Part shown: piece by piece, positions 26,501 through 34,814 of the stretch | How the letters are laid out: every line of letters starts with the position of its first letter | Position numbering within the stretch: position 1 is the first letter of the stretch | Assembly: GCF_026344135.1 (NCBI RefSeq) | Contig: NZ_JAPKNA010000006.1 | Location: forward strand, 1 to 64,000 | Direction: 5' to 3' | Origin: Alcaligenes parafaecalis | GTDB taxonomy: Bacteria > Pseudomonadota > Gammaproteobacteria > Burkholderiales > Burkholderiaceae_B | Length of the DNA stretch: 64,000 nucleotides | The notes under the pieces: generated by a model | Told to the model about the DNA's origin: nothing | Database searches by the model: none | The model's input: the letters and a program-made list of their open reading frames with translations, nothing else | Translations under genes and position numbers: made by a program

Positions 26501-27039
26501 GTTTCGCGACGGCGCTCTTTGTAGCGCGATACGCCTGCCGCCTCTTCCAGAAAAACACGCAGCTCTTCGGGCTTGGCTTCAATCAGGCGGTTAATCATGC
26601 CCTGGCCGATAATCGCGTAACCACGCGCCCCCAGGCCAGTACCCAGAAAAATATCGTGAATGTCGCGCCGCCGGACGGCCTGATTATTCAGAAAATAGCT
26701 GCTGGTGCCATCCCGGCTCAGCACACGCCGTACCGAGATTTCAGCGTAGGTACTCCACTGACCCGAGGCACGCCCTTCAGAATTATCAAAAACCAGTTCA
26801 ACCGAGGCACGCCCCGCCGGTTTACGTTGTGACGAACCATTGAAGATCACGTCTTGCATGGACTCGCCACGCAGCTCGGAGGCTTTGCTCTCGCCCAGCA
26901 CCCAGCGCACCGCATCGATGATGTTGGATTTCCCACAGCCATTGGGCCCGACAACGCCAACCAACTGACTGGGAGTTGGAATGGTGGTCGGGTCCACAAA
27001 GGATTTGAAACCAGCAAGTTTGATCTGGGTTAGACGCAC
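23515..27039 (-). CDS. smc: Chromosome segregation SMC ATPase
   Basis: SMC is the coiled-coil ATPase of the condensin-like complex that organises and separates chromosomes. The 1174-residue protein has Walker A GPNGCGKS at 31-38, a long Gln/Glu/Leu-rich coiled coil broken by a hinge (about 500-640), the signature LSGGE at 1076-1080 and Walker B D1104-E1105 in LLDEVDAPLDD. The start is a GTG at 27039. The family N-terminus MRLTQIKLAGFKSFVDPT begins exactly there, although no clear Shine-Dalgarno precedes it. The partner genes scpA and scpB are not in the window. Confidence 0.97.
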   Translation of the reverse strand: MRLTQIKLAGFKSFVDPTTIPTPSQLVGVVGPNGCGKSNIIDAVRWVLGESKASELRGESMQDVIFNGSSQRKPAGRASVELVFDNSEGRASGQWSTYAEISVRRVLSRDGTSSYFLNNQAVRRRDIHDIFLGTGLGARGYAIIGQGMINRLIEAKPEELRVFLEEAAGVSRYKERRRETESRLRDTRENLLRVEDIQRELDAQLEKLQAQAEVARRYRDLQQDGELKQNLLWLLKESNAQGDQKARFLAIEQAQTKLEESIAGLRHTESALESQRQAHLQAGDALHVAQTQLYEAGSQVSSLEAEIRHVLDSRSRMAQRREQLEQQQHDWVEQQEHCQQELENSEQQREEAAVRLEELQIQLEEAQGALPDLEQRVREQAQRRDEMRMGLARLEQNLALAAQSQRDADRQIQGLEQRQERLKQELRELNAPDPDNLERLQGDLNMLQNQLQQAQEHMQHLEAQLPRLEEERKKAQEQALQGGQDMARLEARHLALSRLQEDVARKGTLEPWLAKHGLESMKRLWQSLDVEKGWETALEAVLRERMTALELRRLDMAAAFASDAPPARLSFYQLPDAGELAKPALDLPLLSSVLRQQEGALRSLLGNWLHHVYVCSDLKQALSLREQLSDQMAIVVQDGHLVDRHSIRFYAPDSEQAGMLARQQEIAHLERELRGAQLIVDELGHTSTQAEMALQQVRTGLVPARARVGELTARMHDVQLEHSKLAQQAQQSQERGGRINDELEELSVQREELQANREEFEARFETLDEELAEHQGVFAEAQMEGEKGAEQAEQARRTVHERERAVHDAQFAERALVQRMAELERNLALAQEQAQRTAGQLEGLQGELLDLDASAAQAGLQDALELRAEREEAVRLAKIQLDTLAAQLREHEQARTENEKNLGPLREQVTELQLQEQASRLAVEQFAEQLDSRKVNRSELWSLLQEKTAEWQRVGWLQSEVQRISRQIEGLGPVNLAALEELTTAQERKTYLDAQHKDLTDAIETLEDAIRKIDRETRQLLMETFNIVNQHFGELFPRLFGGGEAKLTMVGDEVLDAGVQVMAQPPGKRNSTIHLLSGGEKALTATALVFAFFKLNPAPFCLLDEVDAPLDDANTERYANLVASMSDQTQFLFISHNKIAMQMAKQLIGVTMQEQGVSRIVAVDVDAAMQMSSV

Positions 27040-27539
27040 AGGGTAAAAGTCAGCTCAGAAAAGACCAATTTGAACAGGCGCGCAGGCGCATTTCTATCTG
27101 CCTGGCACCGCGAGTCGTATGATACCGCAGCACCTGCCACCCACAGCAAAGACGGCTAAAAAACAAATGAAAATCAGCTCAGAGCTGCTGGGATGATAAG
27201 GCAGTAAACTCCTCCCTGTCGTCAAGCCCTGTTTACCCTGCTTGGCAAGCAGGACAATAGTGCCAGACAGGGCATTTACAATAGCGCTTTGCCAGCGCCC
27301 GCCCGGCCAGAAAATCCGAGCAGTCAGACAGCCGCAATGAATTTCTGATACCACTGCCCCCGCAGTCCCTGTTATTCTTGCTCCCCATCTCTCTTCGTAA
27401 ATTTCGCACCGGCTCAGGCTTTGTCAGGAAAACTGTGGTGGGCCGCCTTGAAAAAGCTCCTCAGGTCTGACACCTGGCTTTGATTCGTGCTCCGCAGTCC
27501 TGCGACTGCGCCTGTGGGCACACGCATTCGGGATGTATT
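27040..27539. other. 500-base gene-free region between smc and lplT
   Basis: No supported gene lies here. An 86-codon minus-strand frame at 27094-27354 has hydrophobic stretches but no recognisable family or ribosome-binding site. The region should hold the divergent promoters of smc and lplT. No tRNA, riboswitch or known ncRNA fold is recognised, and no convincing promoter pair could be placed. Confidence 0.6.
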
Positions 27540-28850
27540 TTGAATAAAGGATTTTATCTGGTCATGGCCGCGCAGGCATTGTCGTCAGTTGCCGACAATG
27601 CCTTGCTGATTGCCGCCATCGCCCTGATCGCTGACCTGCACGGACCTATCTGGATGGTCCCCATGATGAAATGGTGGTTTGCGCTGTCCTACGTGCTATT
27701 GGCCGCCTTTGTAGGCGCCTTTGCCGACTCGTATCCCAAGGGTCGGGTGATGTTTGCCACCAATGCCATCAAGCTGATGGGCTGTATGTTGATGTTCTGC
27801 CACCAGTACTTTGGCATGAACGACTCCCAGCAACTGGTTCTGGTCTTTGTCTCCTACACCCTGGTTGGTATCGGTGCTGCCGCCTACTCCCCTGCCAAGT
27901 ACGGCATCGTCACCGAAATGCTCAAACCCGAGCAACTGGTCAAAGGCAATAGCTGGATTGAAGGCCTGACCGTGTTGTCCATTATTGGCGGCACCGTGCT
28001 GGGCGGCATTTTGATCAGCCCCTCGATTGCCGCTTCGCTAGCCGAGCACCCGCTGATTGCACCTTTGGCCCAGACACGTGCCGAAGTCGCTATCTTGCTG
28101 ATTTCCTTTATCTATCTGTCAGCAGCGCTGTGCAATCTGCTGATCCCCCGCACCAATATCGAGTACCCGCCCCAACAAAAGAACCCCATCTTGCTGCTCA
28201 AGGAATTCCGTACTTACGTACACATTCTGTGGCGTGACAAGCTGGGCCAAATCTCGCTGGCGGTCACCACCTTGTTCTGGGGTGCCGGTGCCACCCTGCA
28301 ATTCATTGTGATTGAATGGGGCGCTCAGCATCTGGGCTACCGTCTGGATCAGGCCTCGGTGCTGATGGGTGTGGCCGCATTGGGCACGGTCTTTGGTGCC
28401 GTCTTTGCCGCCCGCGTTCCCCTGAAAAAATCTCTGGCTGTTCTGCCTGTAGGCGTAGCAATGGGCTTTGTGGTCCTGCTCATGCCTTTGGTACACGAGA
28501 AATGGGCGGTCTACACCCTGCTGATGGGTATTGGTGGTTTGTCCGGCTTTTTCGTCGTCCCCATGAATGCCCTGCTGCAACATCGCGGCCACGTCATGCT
28601 GTCGGCCGGTCACTCCATTGCCGTACAGAACTTCAATGAACAATTGAACATTCTGTTCATGCTGGCGCTGTACAGCCTGCTGCTGTGGCTGCGTTTGCCC
28701 ATCAACTACATCATTGTGTTCTTTGGCTTGATGGTGGCGTCTTTAATGACGGTGTTCATCATCTGGAAAAACGCCAATCTGCGCGCTCATCCCGAGCTGG
28801 AAGCCTGCATTGGTCAGGAAGGTCACGGACAGGCCTTGGCGGCCAAGTAA
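27540..28850 (+). CDS. lplT: Lysophospholipid transporter LplT
   Basis: LplT is a major-facilitator flippase that brings lysophospholipids to the inner leaflet for reacylation. The protein has about 12 membrane segments and the family opening NKGFYLVMAAQALSSVADNA. It also has the motif IGAAAYSPAKYGIVTEM. The longest frame begins with a TTG at 27480. A TTG at 27540 is preferred because GGGA lies 6 bases before it and the family N-terminus starts there, giving 436 residues. The usual partner acyltransferase (aas) is not adjacent. Confidence 0.9.
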   Translation: MNKGFYLVMAAQALSSVADNALLIAAIALIADLHGPIWMVPMMKWWFALSYVLLAAFVGAFADSYPKGRVMFATNAIKLMGCMLMFCHQYFGMNDSQQLVLVFVSYTLVGIGAAAYSPAKYGIVTEMLKPEQLVKGNSWIEGLTVLSIIGGTVLGGILISPSIAASLAEHPLIAPLAQTRAEVAILLISFIYLSAALCNLLIPRTNIEYPPQQKNPILLLKEFRTYVHILWRDKLGQISLAVTTLFWGAGATLQFIVIEWGAQHLGYRLDQASVLMGVAALGTVFGAVFAARVPLKKSLAVLPVGVAMGFVVLLMPLVHEKWAVYTLLMGIGGLSGFFVVPMNALLQHRGHVMLSAGHSIAVQNFNEQLNILFMLALYSLLLWLRLPINYIIVFFGLMVASLMTVFIIWKNANLRAHPELEACIGQEGHGQALAAK

Positions 28851-28852
28851 AC

Positions 28853-28879
28853 AAAAGCGCCCCTTTGGGGCGCTTTTTA
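28853..28879. terminator. Bidirectional terminator between lplT and udg
   Basis: AAAAGCGCCCC (28853-28863) pairs with GGGGCGCTTTT (28867-28877) over TTT. A T run follows on the plus strand and an A run on the left gives T on the minus strand, so both convergent genes are served. Confidence 0.9.
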
Positions 28880-28940
28880 CTGGGGGCGCCGAGCCTTGGG
28901 GTGGCCCGGCGGTAAAACATACCTCCCCACAGGGCCAGTA

Positions 28941-29864
28941 TCAGGACTGGCTCTGCAACTCGCGTAGCAAGGACAAATCCCGCCAGGCATTGGCTTTATG
29001 CTGCGGACGCAGCAATAGCGAGGCGGGATGATACGTCACCACCAAAGGCAAGCTGCGACCTTGAGCATCGGTGTACGTCAGAGCCTGCCCCCGCAAAGCC
29101 TCCAGATCCTCATCACGGCCACTTAGTGCCACCGCAGCCAAATGGCCGACAGCCAGCAAACGGCGCGGCTGTACCAGACGAATCTGCGCATCCAGAAAGG
29201 CCCGACATGCAGCCAGCTCTTCCTGGGTAGGGGGACGATTCCCCAAGGGGCGGCATTTCACCAGATGTGTTTTATACACGGAGGCATTGGGAATGGCGCT
29301 GTTAAGCATGGCCTGCAAGAGCAGCCCGGCTTTGCCATCAAAAGGTTGAGCACTGCGATCATCGCTAGTCCCAGGTGCCTCACCAATAATCATCCAGTCC
29401 GGTTCCACCAGCAGCTCAGAGCCAAACACCACTTGAGCCCGGCCCGTGTGCAAGCCACATTCCTGGCAGGCTTGAACCTGCTCCAGCAGGCTGGCCATAT
29501 CCTGGGCTTTTTCGGGCTGAATCAGCACAGCCGGTCGTTGAACTACTTCCTCGACAGGGGCAACTACCGCAGGGCGAGTGCCCGCTTTACGCAACAAAGC
29601 CAAAGCCTGATCACGGGCGGACTGTGCATCCTGCGTCGCGGCTGCACCGGGTGTCGCCAAAGGACGGCTGACCGGCCCATCCGAATGCCGCTCCATCGTC
29701 TCTACGGCTGCTACCTGCTCTGGTGTCGATACGGCTGAGGGAGCTGCTTGCTGCACAGTGGCTTGCACGGCAGGCTGCGGCAGACGCGCCAGAAAGGCGC
29801 GCTCCAGACCCAGCTCTAAAAGCCAGGTGCGCTGCAGAGGGGAAACAGGCTGAAAATCGATCAT
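28941..29864 (-). CDS. Family 4 uracil-DNA glycosylase
   Basis: The C-terminal 180 residues match Fe-S family 4 uracil-DNA glycosylases, which remove uracil from DNA. Visible motifs are GEAPG with following DDRSAQPFDGKAGLLL, the VKCRPLGNRPP stretch and HPASLLL near the end. Four cysteines (in ACQECGL, VKCRP and ACRAFL) fit the cluster ligands. The first 120 or so residues form an Ala/Gln/Pro-rich variable segment that is long for the family. The gene overlaps the tsaB-rimI stop by 4 bp, so the pair is probably co-translated. Confidence 0.92.
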   Translation of the reverse strand: MIDFQPVSPLQRTWLLELGLERAFLARLPQPAVQATVQQAAPSAVSTPEQVAAVETMERHSDGPVSRPLATPGAAATQDAQSARDQALALLRKAGTRPAVVAPVEEVVQRPAVLIQPEKAQDMASLLEQVQACQECGLHTGRAQVVFGSELLVEPDWMIIGEAPGTSDDRSAQPFDGKAGLLLQAMLNSAIPNASVYKTHLVKCRPLGNRPPTQEELAACRAFLDAQIRLVQPRRLLAVGHLAAVALSGRDEDLEALRGQALTYTDAQGRSLPLVVTYHPASLLLRPQHKANAWRDLSLLRELQSQS

Positions 29865-31093
29865 GCCCCTGCCTTGCTGGCCAGGTCCAAGCTCATCAAG
29901 ACGGCATCCTCACGCAGACCATCGCTAAGCGGATAGTAGTTTTTACGCAGACCATCCGCCTGGAAACCCAGCTTTTTATACAAGCTGATAGCCGGAGCAT
30001 TCGATGCCCGGACTTCCAGAACCACACGCTCTACCTGAGCTTGACGCGCCAGTTCCAGACCGTCGTCCAGCAATTGGCGAGCCAGTCCGCGTCGCTGCTG
30101 TTCCAGGTCTACCCCGATCAGCAAAAGCTCCATCATGTCAGGAGCCTTGAGCCAAATCGCGTAGCCCTGCACCTGGCCTTGCTTATGAATAATCCGGGAG
30201 CAATAGGCGCTATTGCCCAAAGCATCCGTAAAGTTGCCTGCCGTCCAAGGGTGACTTTCCACCCGACGTTCAATATCCAGCACGGCGGACACATGCCCTG
30301 CCTGCATGGCTTCAATCTGCAAGGGTTGGTCCAACGCTGCCGGGTTACCCCCCAAGCCTTGTTCACGTTCCTGAATGGTGTAGGCGACTTTTTCACGCAC
30401 ATACAACGGCATGGCCAAATCGGGCGACACACCACGTCCCTCATCCAGATCATGCAAGGCCAGATGCGCGACACTCGCGCCCGTCGCACGCCAGCTCTGG
30501 CCAAGATCCCAACCCTGTGCCTCTACGGCAGGAGCCAGATCTGGAAACTGTTCCAGCGCATCACCGATGACCTGAATAGGCTGCTGCTCTGCAATCAAGC
30601 CTTCTGCCTGCAAGCGCGCAATCCACAGGGTGATCTGCGCTGCATCCAGCAGCACCGGGCTTTGCAGCACAGACCAGGATTTCTCGGCCGTCCAGCTATA
30701 CACAGCGGCATAGACCTCTTGCATGCGGGCATCCTGCACCACCACATAGGCCGTCCCTTCAACGGGCGTACCACAGGCGGCAGCAGCCAGCAGAGACGAC
30801 ACTGGCAGCACGGGCAAATCCAAGGCAAAAGCCATGCCTTGAGCCACCCCACACGCCACGCGCAGGCCGGTAAAGCCACCAGGCCCTTGTCCAAAAGCAA
30901 TGGCGGTCAGGGCCTGCCGATCCAGGCCAGCCTGCTCCAGCAGTTGCTCGGCCATGGGCAAAAGGCGTTCAGCATGATCGCCACTACCCTCGTGGCTCAA
31001 CTCCACAAGCGAAATACCCGCTTGGGTGCGAGACAACAAGGTCAGTTCACAGAGATTGGAGGAAGTCTCCAGGGCAAGAATATGTGCATCCAT
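29861..31093 (-). CDS. tsaB/rimI: Fused TsaB - RimI (tRNA t6A co-factor and ribosomal protein acetyltransferase)
   Basis: One 410-residue frame joins two proteins usually encoded by adjacent genes. Residues 1 to about 235 are TsaB, with the ASKHA-fold start ILALETSSNLCELTL and the GQGPGGFTGLRVA motif. TsaB works with TsaD and TsaE to make threonylcarbamoyladenosine at A37 of tRNAs. Residues about 255-400 are the GNAT-fold RimI, with the acetyl-CoA loop EQQRRGLARQLLDDGL and the family stretch EVRASNAPAISLYKKLGF. RimI acetylates the N-terminal Ala of ribosomal protein S18. The frame is continuous with no internal stop. Confidence 0.95.
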   Translation of the reverse strand: MDAHILALETSSNLCELTLLSRTQAGISLVELSHEGSGDHAERLLPMAEQLLEQAGLDRQALTAIAFGQGPGGFTGLRVACGVAQGMAFALDLPVLPVSSLLAAAACGTPVEGTAYVVVQDARMQEVYAAVYSWTAEKSWSVLQSPVLLDAAQITLWIARLQAEGLIAEQQPIQVIGDALEQFPDLAPAVEAQGWDLGQSWRATGASVAHLALHDLDEGRGVSPDLAMPLYVREKVAYTIQEREQGLGGNPAALDQPLQIEAMQAGHVSAVLDIERRVESHPWTAGNFTDALGNSAYCSRIIHKQGQVQGYAIWLKAPDMMELLLIGVDLEQQRRGLARQLLDDGLELARQAQVERVVLEVRASNAPAISLYKKLGFQADGLRKNYYPLSDGLREDAVLMSLDLASKAGA

Positions 31094-31372
31094 CGCGCTA
31101 TTTTAGTTTAAGCAGACTGAAAATAGGCACCCTGATCAGAATGGGGGCAGGATAAACCGCGACATAGGTGAACAGGTCGTGACTTTTCCCTAGCACAGGC
31201 ATTTTTTTTGACCTGACTCAAACCGACCGGAGAGACTATTTGTCACCATATGATTTTCCTCACGACCCAGTCAAACCTGCTGCAAGGCGCATAAATCGTA
31301 CAAAACACTTAATGTGTAATATTTTTCTACACCCCCCTGTACGCGCTTTCTGATGCCTGTTACATTTTCGCT
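31094..31372. promoter_or_regulatory. Divergent region between tsaB-rimI and ompR
   Basis: These 279 bases separate divergent genes and must hold both promoters. The part next to ompR (31285-31345) is AT-rich and includes ACAC-TTAAT-GTGT, a small dyad. No gene is seen and no promoter boxes could be fixed with confidence. The ompR start has no visible Shine-Dalgarno. Confidence 0.4.
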
Positions 31373-32107
31373 ATGAATACGCCGACCCCCCCCCTCACCC
31401 GCAAAATCCTTGTCGTTGACGACGATCCCCGGCTGCGCGATTTATTGCGCCGCTACCTGTCCGAACAAGGGTTCAACGTTTTCGTCGCCGAAGACGGTAA
31501 AGAAATGGCCAAACTCTGGCAACGCGAGCATTTCGATCTGCTGGTACTGGATCTGATGCTGCCAGGCGAGGATGGCCTGTCCATCTGTCGTCGGCTGCGC
31601 GGCGGACACGACAACACCCCCATCATCATGCTCACCGCCAAGGCCGAAGAAATCGACCGTATCGTGGGCCTGGAAATGGGTGCCGATGACTACCTCATCA
31701 AACCCTTCAACCCCCGCGAACTGCTAGCCCGTGTCAACGCTATCTTGCGACGCCGTGGTACCGAGGAACACCCCGGCGCACCTAGTCAGGAAAATGAATC
31801 GATCGAGTTCGGCCCCTATGTGCTGAACCTGTCCACTCGAACACTGACCCGCAATAACGAAGTCGTCCCGATTACGACGGGCGAGTTCTCCGTGCTGAAA
31901 GTGTTTGCCCGTCATCCCAAGATCCCCTTGTCGCGCGACAAACTGATGGAATTGGCGCGTGGTCGCGAATACGAAGCCTTTGATCGCAGCTTGGACGTAC
32001 AGATTTCGCGTCTGCGCAAGCTGATCGAACCCAATGCCTCCAAGCCCGTGTTCATTCAAACGGTCTGGGGTCTGGGCTACGTTTTTGTTCCCGACGGCGG
32101 TAACTGA
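31373..32107 (+). CDS. ompR: OmpR-family response regulator
   Basis: The 244-residue protein has a receiver domain (about 10-125) with acidic residues D16-D18, phosphoacceptor D60 in LVLDLMLPGEDG, and the conserved Lys in DYLIKPF. The C-terminal winged-helix domain (about 145-240) ends VWGLGYVFVP. The LIKPFNPRELLARVNAILRR stretch is very close to OmpR proper. It is followed after 2 bases by an EnvZ-like kinase. In this family the pair responds to osmolarity or envelope conditions and controls porins. Whether it controls the porin at 56526 is only a guess. Confidence 0.94.
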   Translation: MNTPTPPLTRKILVVDDDPRLRDLLRRYLSEQGFNVFVAEDGKEMAKLWQREHFDLLVLDLMLPGEDGLSICRRLRGGHDNTPIIMLTAKAEEIDRIVGLEMGADDYLIKPFNPRELLARVNAILRRRGTEEHPGAPSQENESIEFGPYVLNLSTRTLTRNNEVVPITTGEFSVLKVFARHPKIPLSRDKLMELARGREYEAFDRSLDVQISRLRKLIEPNASKPVFIQTVWGLGYVFVPDGGN

Positions 32108-32109
32108 CC

Positions 32110-33552
32110 TTGTCTTCCGGTCAGCAAGACGGGCGGCCCGCCGTGGCAGCCCAACGCCGAGCAACAAAAAACTCGAGTATCCGGCTGGGTTTATTCAGCC
32201 GGTCTTTTTTATTGCTTGCTGCGTTAATGCTCGTCAGCCTGGGTGCCTGGCTGCAAGTATTCTTCAGTATGGAAGAAGGCCCACGCGCGGCCCAAATGGC
32301 TCAACGCGTGGCGTCCATTGTCAGCATCACCCGCTCGGCTCTGGTGTACGCGCCTCCGGCGGTACGCCCTGCCCTGTTGCTGGATTTGGCAACCAAAGAA
32401 AGTCTGCGCGTGCAACCACGCGAAAATACGGACGAACTGGAACCCCTGCCGCGCTCTAATTACTGGCAACACGTCTCTACCGAAGTACGTGGTGCATTAG
32501 GTAGCCAGACCCTGATCATGTGGTCGGTCAATAGCGTGCCGGGCATCTGGGTTTCCTTTGATATAAATGAAGATCAGTATTGGCTGGTCTTTGATCGCGA
32601 ACAATTAAGTCTGACGGCTGGCGTGGAATGGCTGGGCTGGGGCGCAACCGCCTTGCTACTGGCCCTGATTGGTGCCGCGGTCAGTGTGCGTTTTGTGAAC
32701 CGGCCTTTGGCTCAACTGGCCAAGGTGGCCCAGCAATTGGCCCGTGGCGAAACCCCCAGCACCCTGCCTGAAAAAGGCCCGGTTGAAATCCGCGACATGA
32801 ATATCGCCTTTAACCGTATGGCCCGCGATATCCGCCAGACCGAGGCGGATCGGGAAATCATGCTGGCCGGTATTTCACACGACTTGCGCACGCCTCTGGC
32901 GCGCATGCGTCTGGAAATCGAATTAAGTCAGGTATCAGACGAAACCCGAGCCGCCATTGACGAGGACTTGGCCCAGATTGACCACAGTATTGGTCAATTG
33001 ATGGAATACGCCCGTCCCGCTGCAGCGGTCCCCGAACATGGCATTGATGTTTCCGCCGTGCTCAATGACGTCTACGAGCGCGAACGCACACATACCGAAT
33101 CGCTGGGTGGCATTTTGACGGCTTCCGTCGAACCCAATCTGTACGCCCGCATCAGCGCTCACGACTTGAAGCGTATCGTCTCCAACCTGATCGAAAATGC
33201 GCGTCGTTATGGCCGCAGCCCCGAAGATGACCGTGCGCGTATTGAACTGTCGGCACATCAGCACGGCAATATTCTGGTGATTGCCGTCAAAGATCAGGGC
33301 GCAGGGATTGCCAAAGGCGATATCCAGCGTCTGCTGCGTCCCTTCTCTCGTGGTGTCTCTGCCCGTACTGGCGTGAGCGGTGCAGGTTTGGGGCTGGCGA
33401 TTGTGGAGCGCTTGCTGGGACAGGTCGGTGGTCACTTTGAGCTGGTCAGCGCCCCCTCCGAGGGTTTGACCGCCCGCATTCAATTGCCACGTATCCGTGC
33501 AAGTCGTAATGCCCCTGGAACCCAGGGCGATAAAGACACCAAAGTCTCCTGA
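32110..33552 (+). CDS. envZ: EnvZ-family sensor histidine kinase
   Basis: This is the membrane kinase partner of the OmpR regulator. The 480-residue protein has a first membrane helix (about 31-50), a periplasmic loop to about 172, a second helix (about 175-195) and a HAMP segment. The phosphoacceptor is H257 in LAGISHDLRTPLARM. The catalytic domain has NLIENARRYG (N box), DQGAGIAKGD and GAGLGLAIVERL (G boxes). The frame as given opens with TTG at 32110, just 2 bases after ompR. The exact start is uncertain because no strong ribosome site is seen and downstream GTG codons exist. Confidence 0.93.
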   Translation: MSSGQQDGRPAVAAQRRATKNSSIRLGLFSRSFLLLAALMLVSLGAWLQVFFSMEEGPRAAQMAQRVASIVSITRSALVYAPPAVRPALLLDLATKESLRVQPRENTDELEPLPRSNYWQHVSTEVRGALGSQTLIMWSVNSVPGIWVSFDINEDQYWLVFDREQLSLTAGVEWLGWGATALLLALIGAAVSVRFVNRPLAQLAKVAQQLARGETPSTLPEKGPVEIRDMNIAFNRMARDIRQTEADREIMLAGISHDLRTPLARMRLEIELSQVSDETRAAIDEDLAQIDHSIGQLMEYARPAAAVPEHGIDVSAVLNDVYERERTHTESLGGILTASVEPNLYARISAHDLKRIVSNLIENARRYGRSPEDDRARIELSAHQHGNILVIAVKDQGAGIAKGDIQRLLRPFSRGVSARTGVSGAGLGLAIVERLLGQVGGHFELVSAPSEGLTARIQLPRIRASRNAPGTQGDKDTKVS

Positions 33553-33553
33553 A

Positions 33554-33592
33554 CAAAAAAAACCTTGGGCGGGTACTCCCCTTGCCCAAGGT
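33554..33592. terminator. Terminator between envZ and ispF
   Basis: ACCTTGGGC (33562-33570) pairs with GCCCAAGGT (33584-33592). The run of eight A on the left makes it a strong terminator for the minus-strand ispF. On the plus strand the following sequence is only moderately T-rich. Confidence 0.82.
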
Positions 33593-33613
33593 CTCATTCA
33601 GAACCCAATGCAA

Positions 33614-34099
33614 TCAAGCGCGGTACAACAAGGCCACGGTGGTTACCGCAATCCCTTCCTGGCGGCCCACAAAGCCAATGGCTTCATTTGTTTTGCCTTT
33701 GACGTTCACACTGCCCGGCTCTAAATGCAGATCCGCCTCAATATTGGCCACCATGGCAGGAGCATGCGGGGCAATCTTGGGTTTTTGTGCATGAATCGTG
33801 GCATCGACATTCCCCACCAGCCAGCCTGCCGCGCGCACCTGCTCATAGGCATGACGCAACAGCACACGGCTATCAGCCCCTTTGTACTGAGGGTCGGTAT
33901 CCGGGAAATGACGACCGATATCCCCCAGACCCGCCGCACCCAGAATGGCATCGGTAATTGCGTGCAGCAAGGCATCGGCATCCGAGTGCCCCATCAAGCC
34001 ATGGGTATGCGGAATAGTGACCCCACCCAGAATCAAAGGTCGGCCTTCGCACAGCACATGCACATCAAAACCTTGTCCTACGCGAATCGGCATGCTCAT
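33614..34099 (-). CDS. ispF: 2-C-methyl-D-erythritol 2,4-cyclodiphosphate synthase
   Basis: IspF cyclises CDP-methylerythritol 2-phosphate in the MEP route to isoprenoids and works as a trimer with a zinc site. The 161-residue form shows the metal ligands D12 and H14 in GFDVHVL and H46 in GHSDADALLHAI. Two earlier ATGs exist, but the one at 34099 overlaps the ispD stop as ATGA and has GGAG 8 bases upstream. It is therefore translationally coupled to ispD, the enzyme two steps earlier in the pathway. Confidence 0.96.
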   Translation of the reverse strand: MSMPIRVGQGFDVHVLCEGRPLILGGVTIPHTHGLMGHSDADALLHAITDAILGAAGLGDIGRHFPDTDPQYKGADSRVLLRHAYEQVRAAGWLVGNVDATIHAQKPKIAPHAPAMVANIEADLHLEPGSVNVKGKTNEAIGFVGRQEGIAVTTVALLYRA

Positions 34100-34797
34100 A
34101 ACCATTTCTCCATCAATTCAAAATCTTCAGGCCAGGTGACTTTAAAATTCCGCGCTGAACCCAATATTAATAAGGGTTGGCTGCCCGCCAATTCCATGGC
34201 GCTGGCCTCATCCGTCACTGCCAAACCTTGTTCTTTAGCCTCTTGCAAGGCCCTGCGCAAATCCTGGGCGGGGAACAACTGCGGAGTTTGCGCCAGCCAC
34301 AGCCCGTCCCTGTCTACGGTCTCCTGCACCGCCACCGCTTCGGTCTGCGTCGCGCGCTTGACGGTATCAGGCACCGGCAAAGCCAGCAAGCCACCGCGCA
34401 GCGCCTGCAAGCAAGCATCAATCAAACGTCCCAAAGCCTGCCGTGGCAGGCCGGGACGAGCAGCATCATGAACCAGAACCCAAGGCTGTTCCTCTCTATC
34501 CAGAGTGTTCAGCGTATTAAGCACCGTTTCAGCCCGCGTCTCCCCACCACAAGGCAGGCAGACGGTGCGTGGCAAACCTTCCAGTGCGACGGCAGCCCAG
34601 GTATCGCCCGGCGCCACGGCAACCCGCACCTGGCTGATGCGTTCATCGGCCAGCAGGGCCTGCACCGAGCGGCGCAACATGGGCTGCCCACCCAGCAAAC
34701 GGTATTGCTTGGGCAAGCCTTGCGCCTTCGTGGCAGAATCCAGGGCGCGCGCACCGATACCGGCGGCTGGAACAATTGCAATCAAGGTAGTCTTCAT
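34096..34797 (-). CDS. ispD: 2-C-methyl-D-erythritol 4-phosphate cytidylyltransferase
   Basis: IspD transfers CMP to methylerythritol phosphate in the MEP pathway. The 233-residue protein has the nucleotide-binding opening IVPAAGIGARA with a nearby Lys in GLPKQY, then VLVHDAARP and a terminal RNFKVTWPEDFELMEKWL. It is divergent from mfd with almost no space between the start codons, so its promoter must lie inside or very near the 5-prime end of mfd. Confidence 0.95.
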   Translation of the reverse strand: MKTTLIAIVPAAGIGARALDSATKAQGLPKQYRLLGGQPMLRRSVQALLADERISQVRVAVAPGDTWAAVALEGLPRTVCLPCGGETRAETVLNTLNTLDREEQPWVLVHDAARPGLPRQALGRLIDACLQALRGGLLALPVPDTVKRATQTEAVAVQETVDRDGLWLAQTPQLFPAQDLRRALQEAKEQGLAVTDEASAMELAGSQPLLILGSARNFKVTWPEDFELMEKWL

Positions 34798-34814
34798 AGG
34801 TGGGTGATTTTATA

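Noticed and set aside
27094..27354. 86-codon minus-strand frame with hydrophobic stretches upstream of smc
   Set aside because: No recognisable family, no ribosome site and a composition typical of a chance frame in GC-rich DNA.
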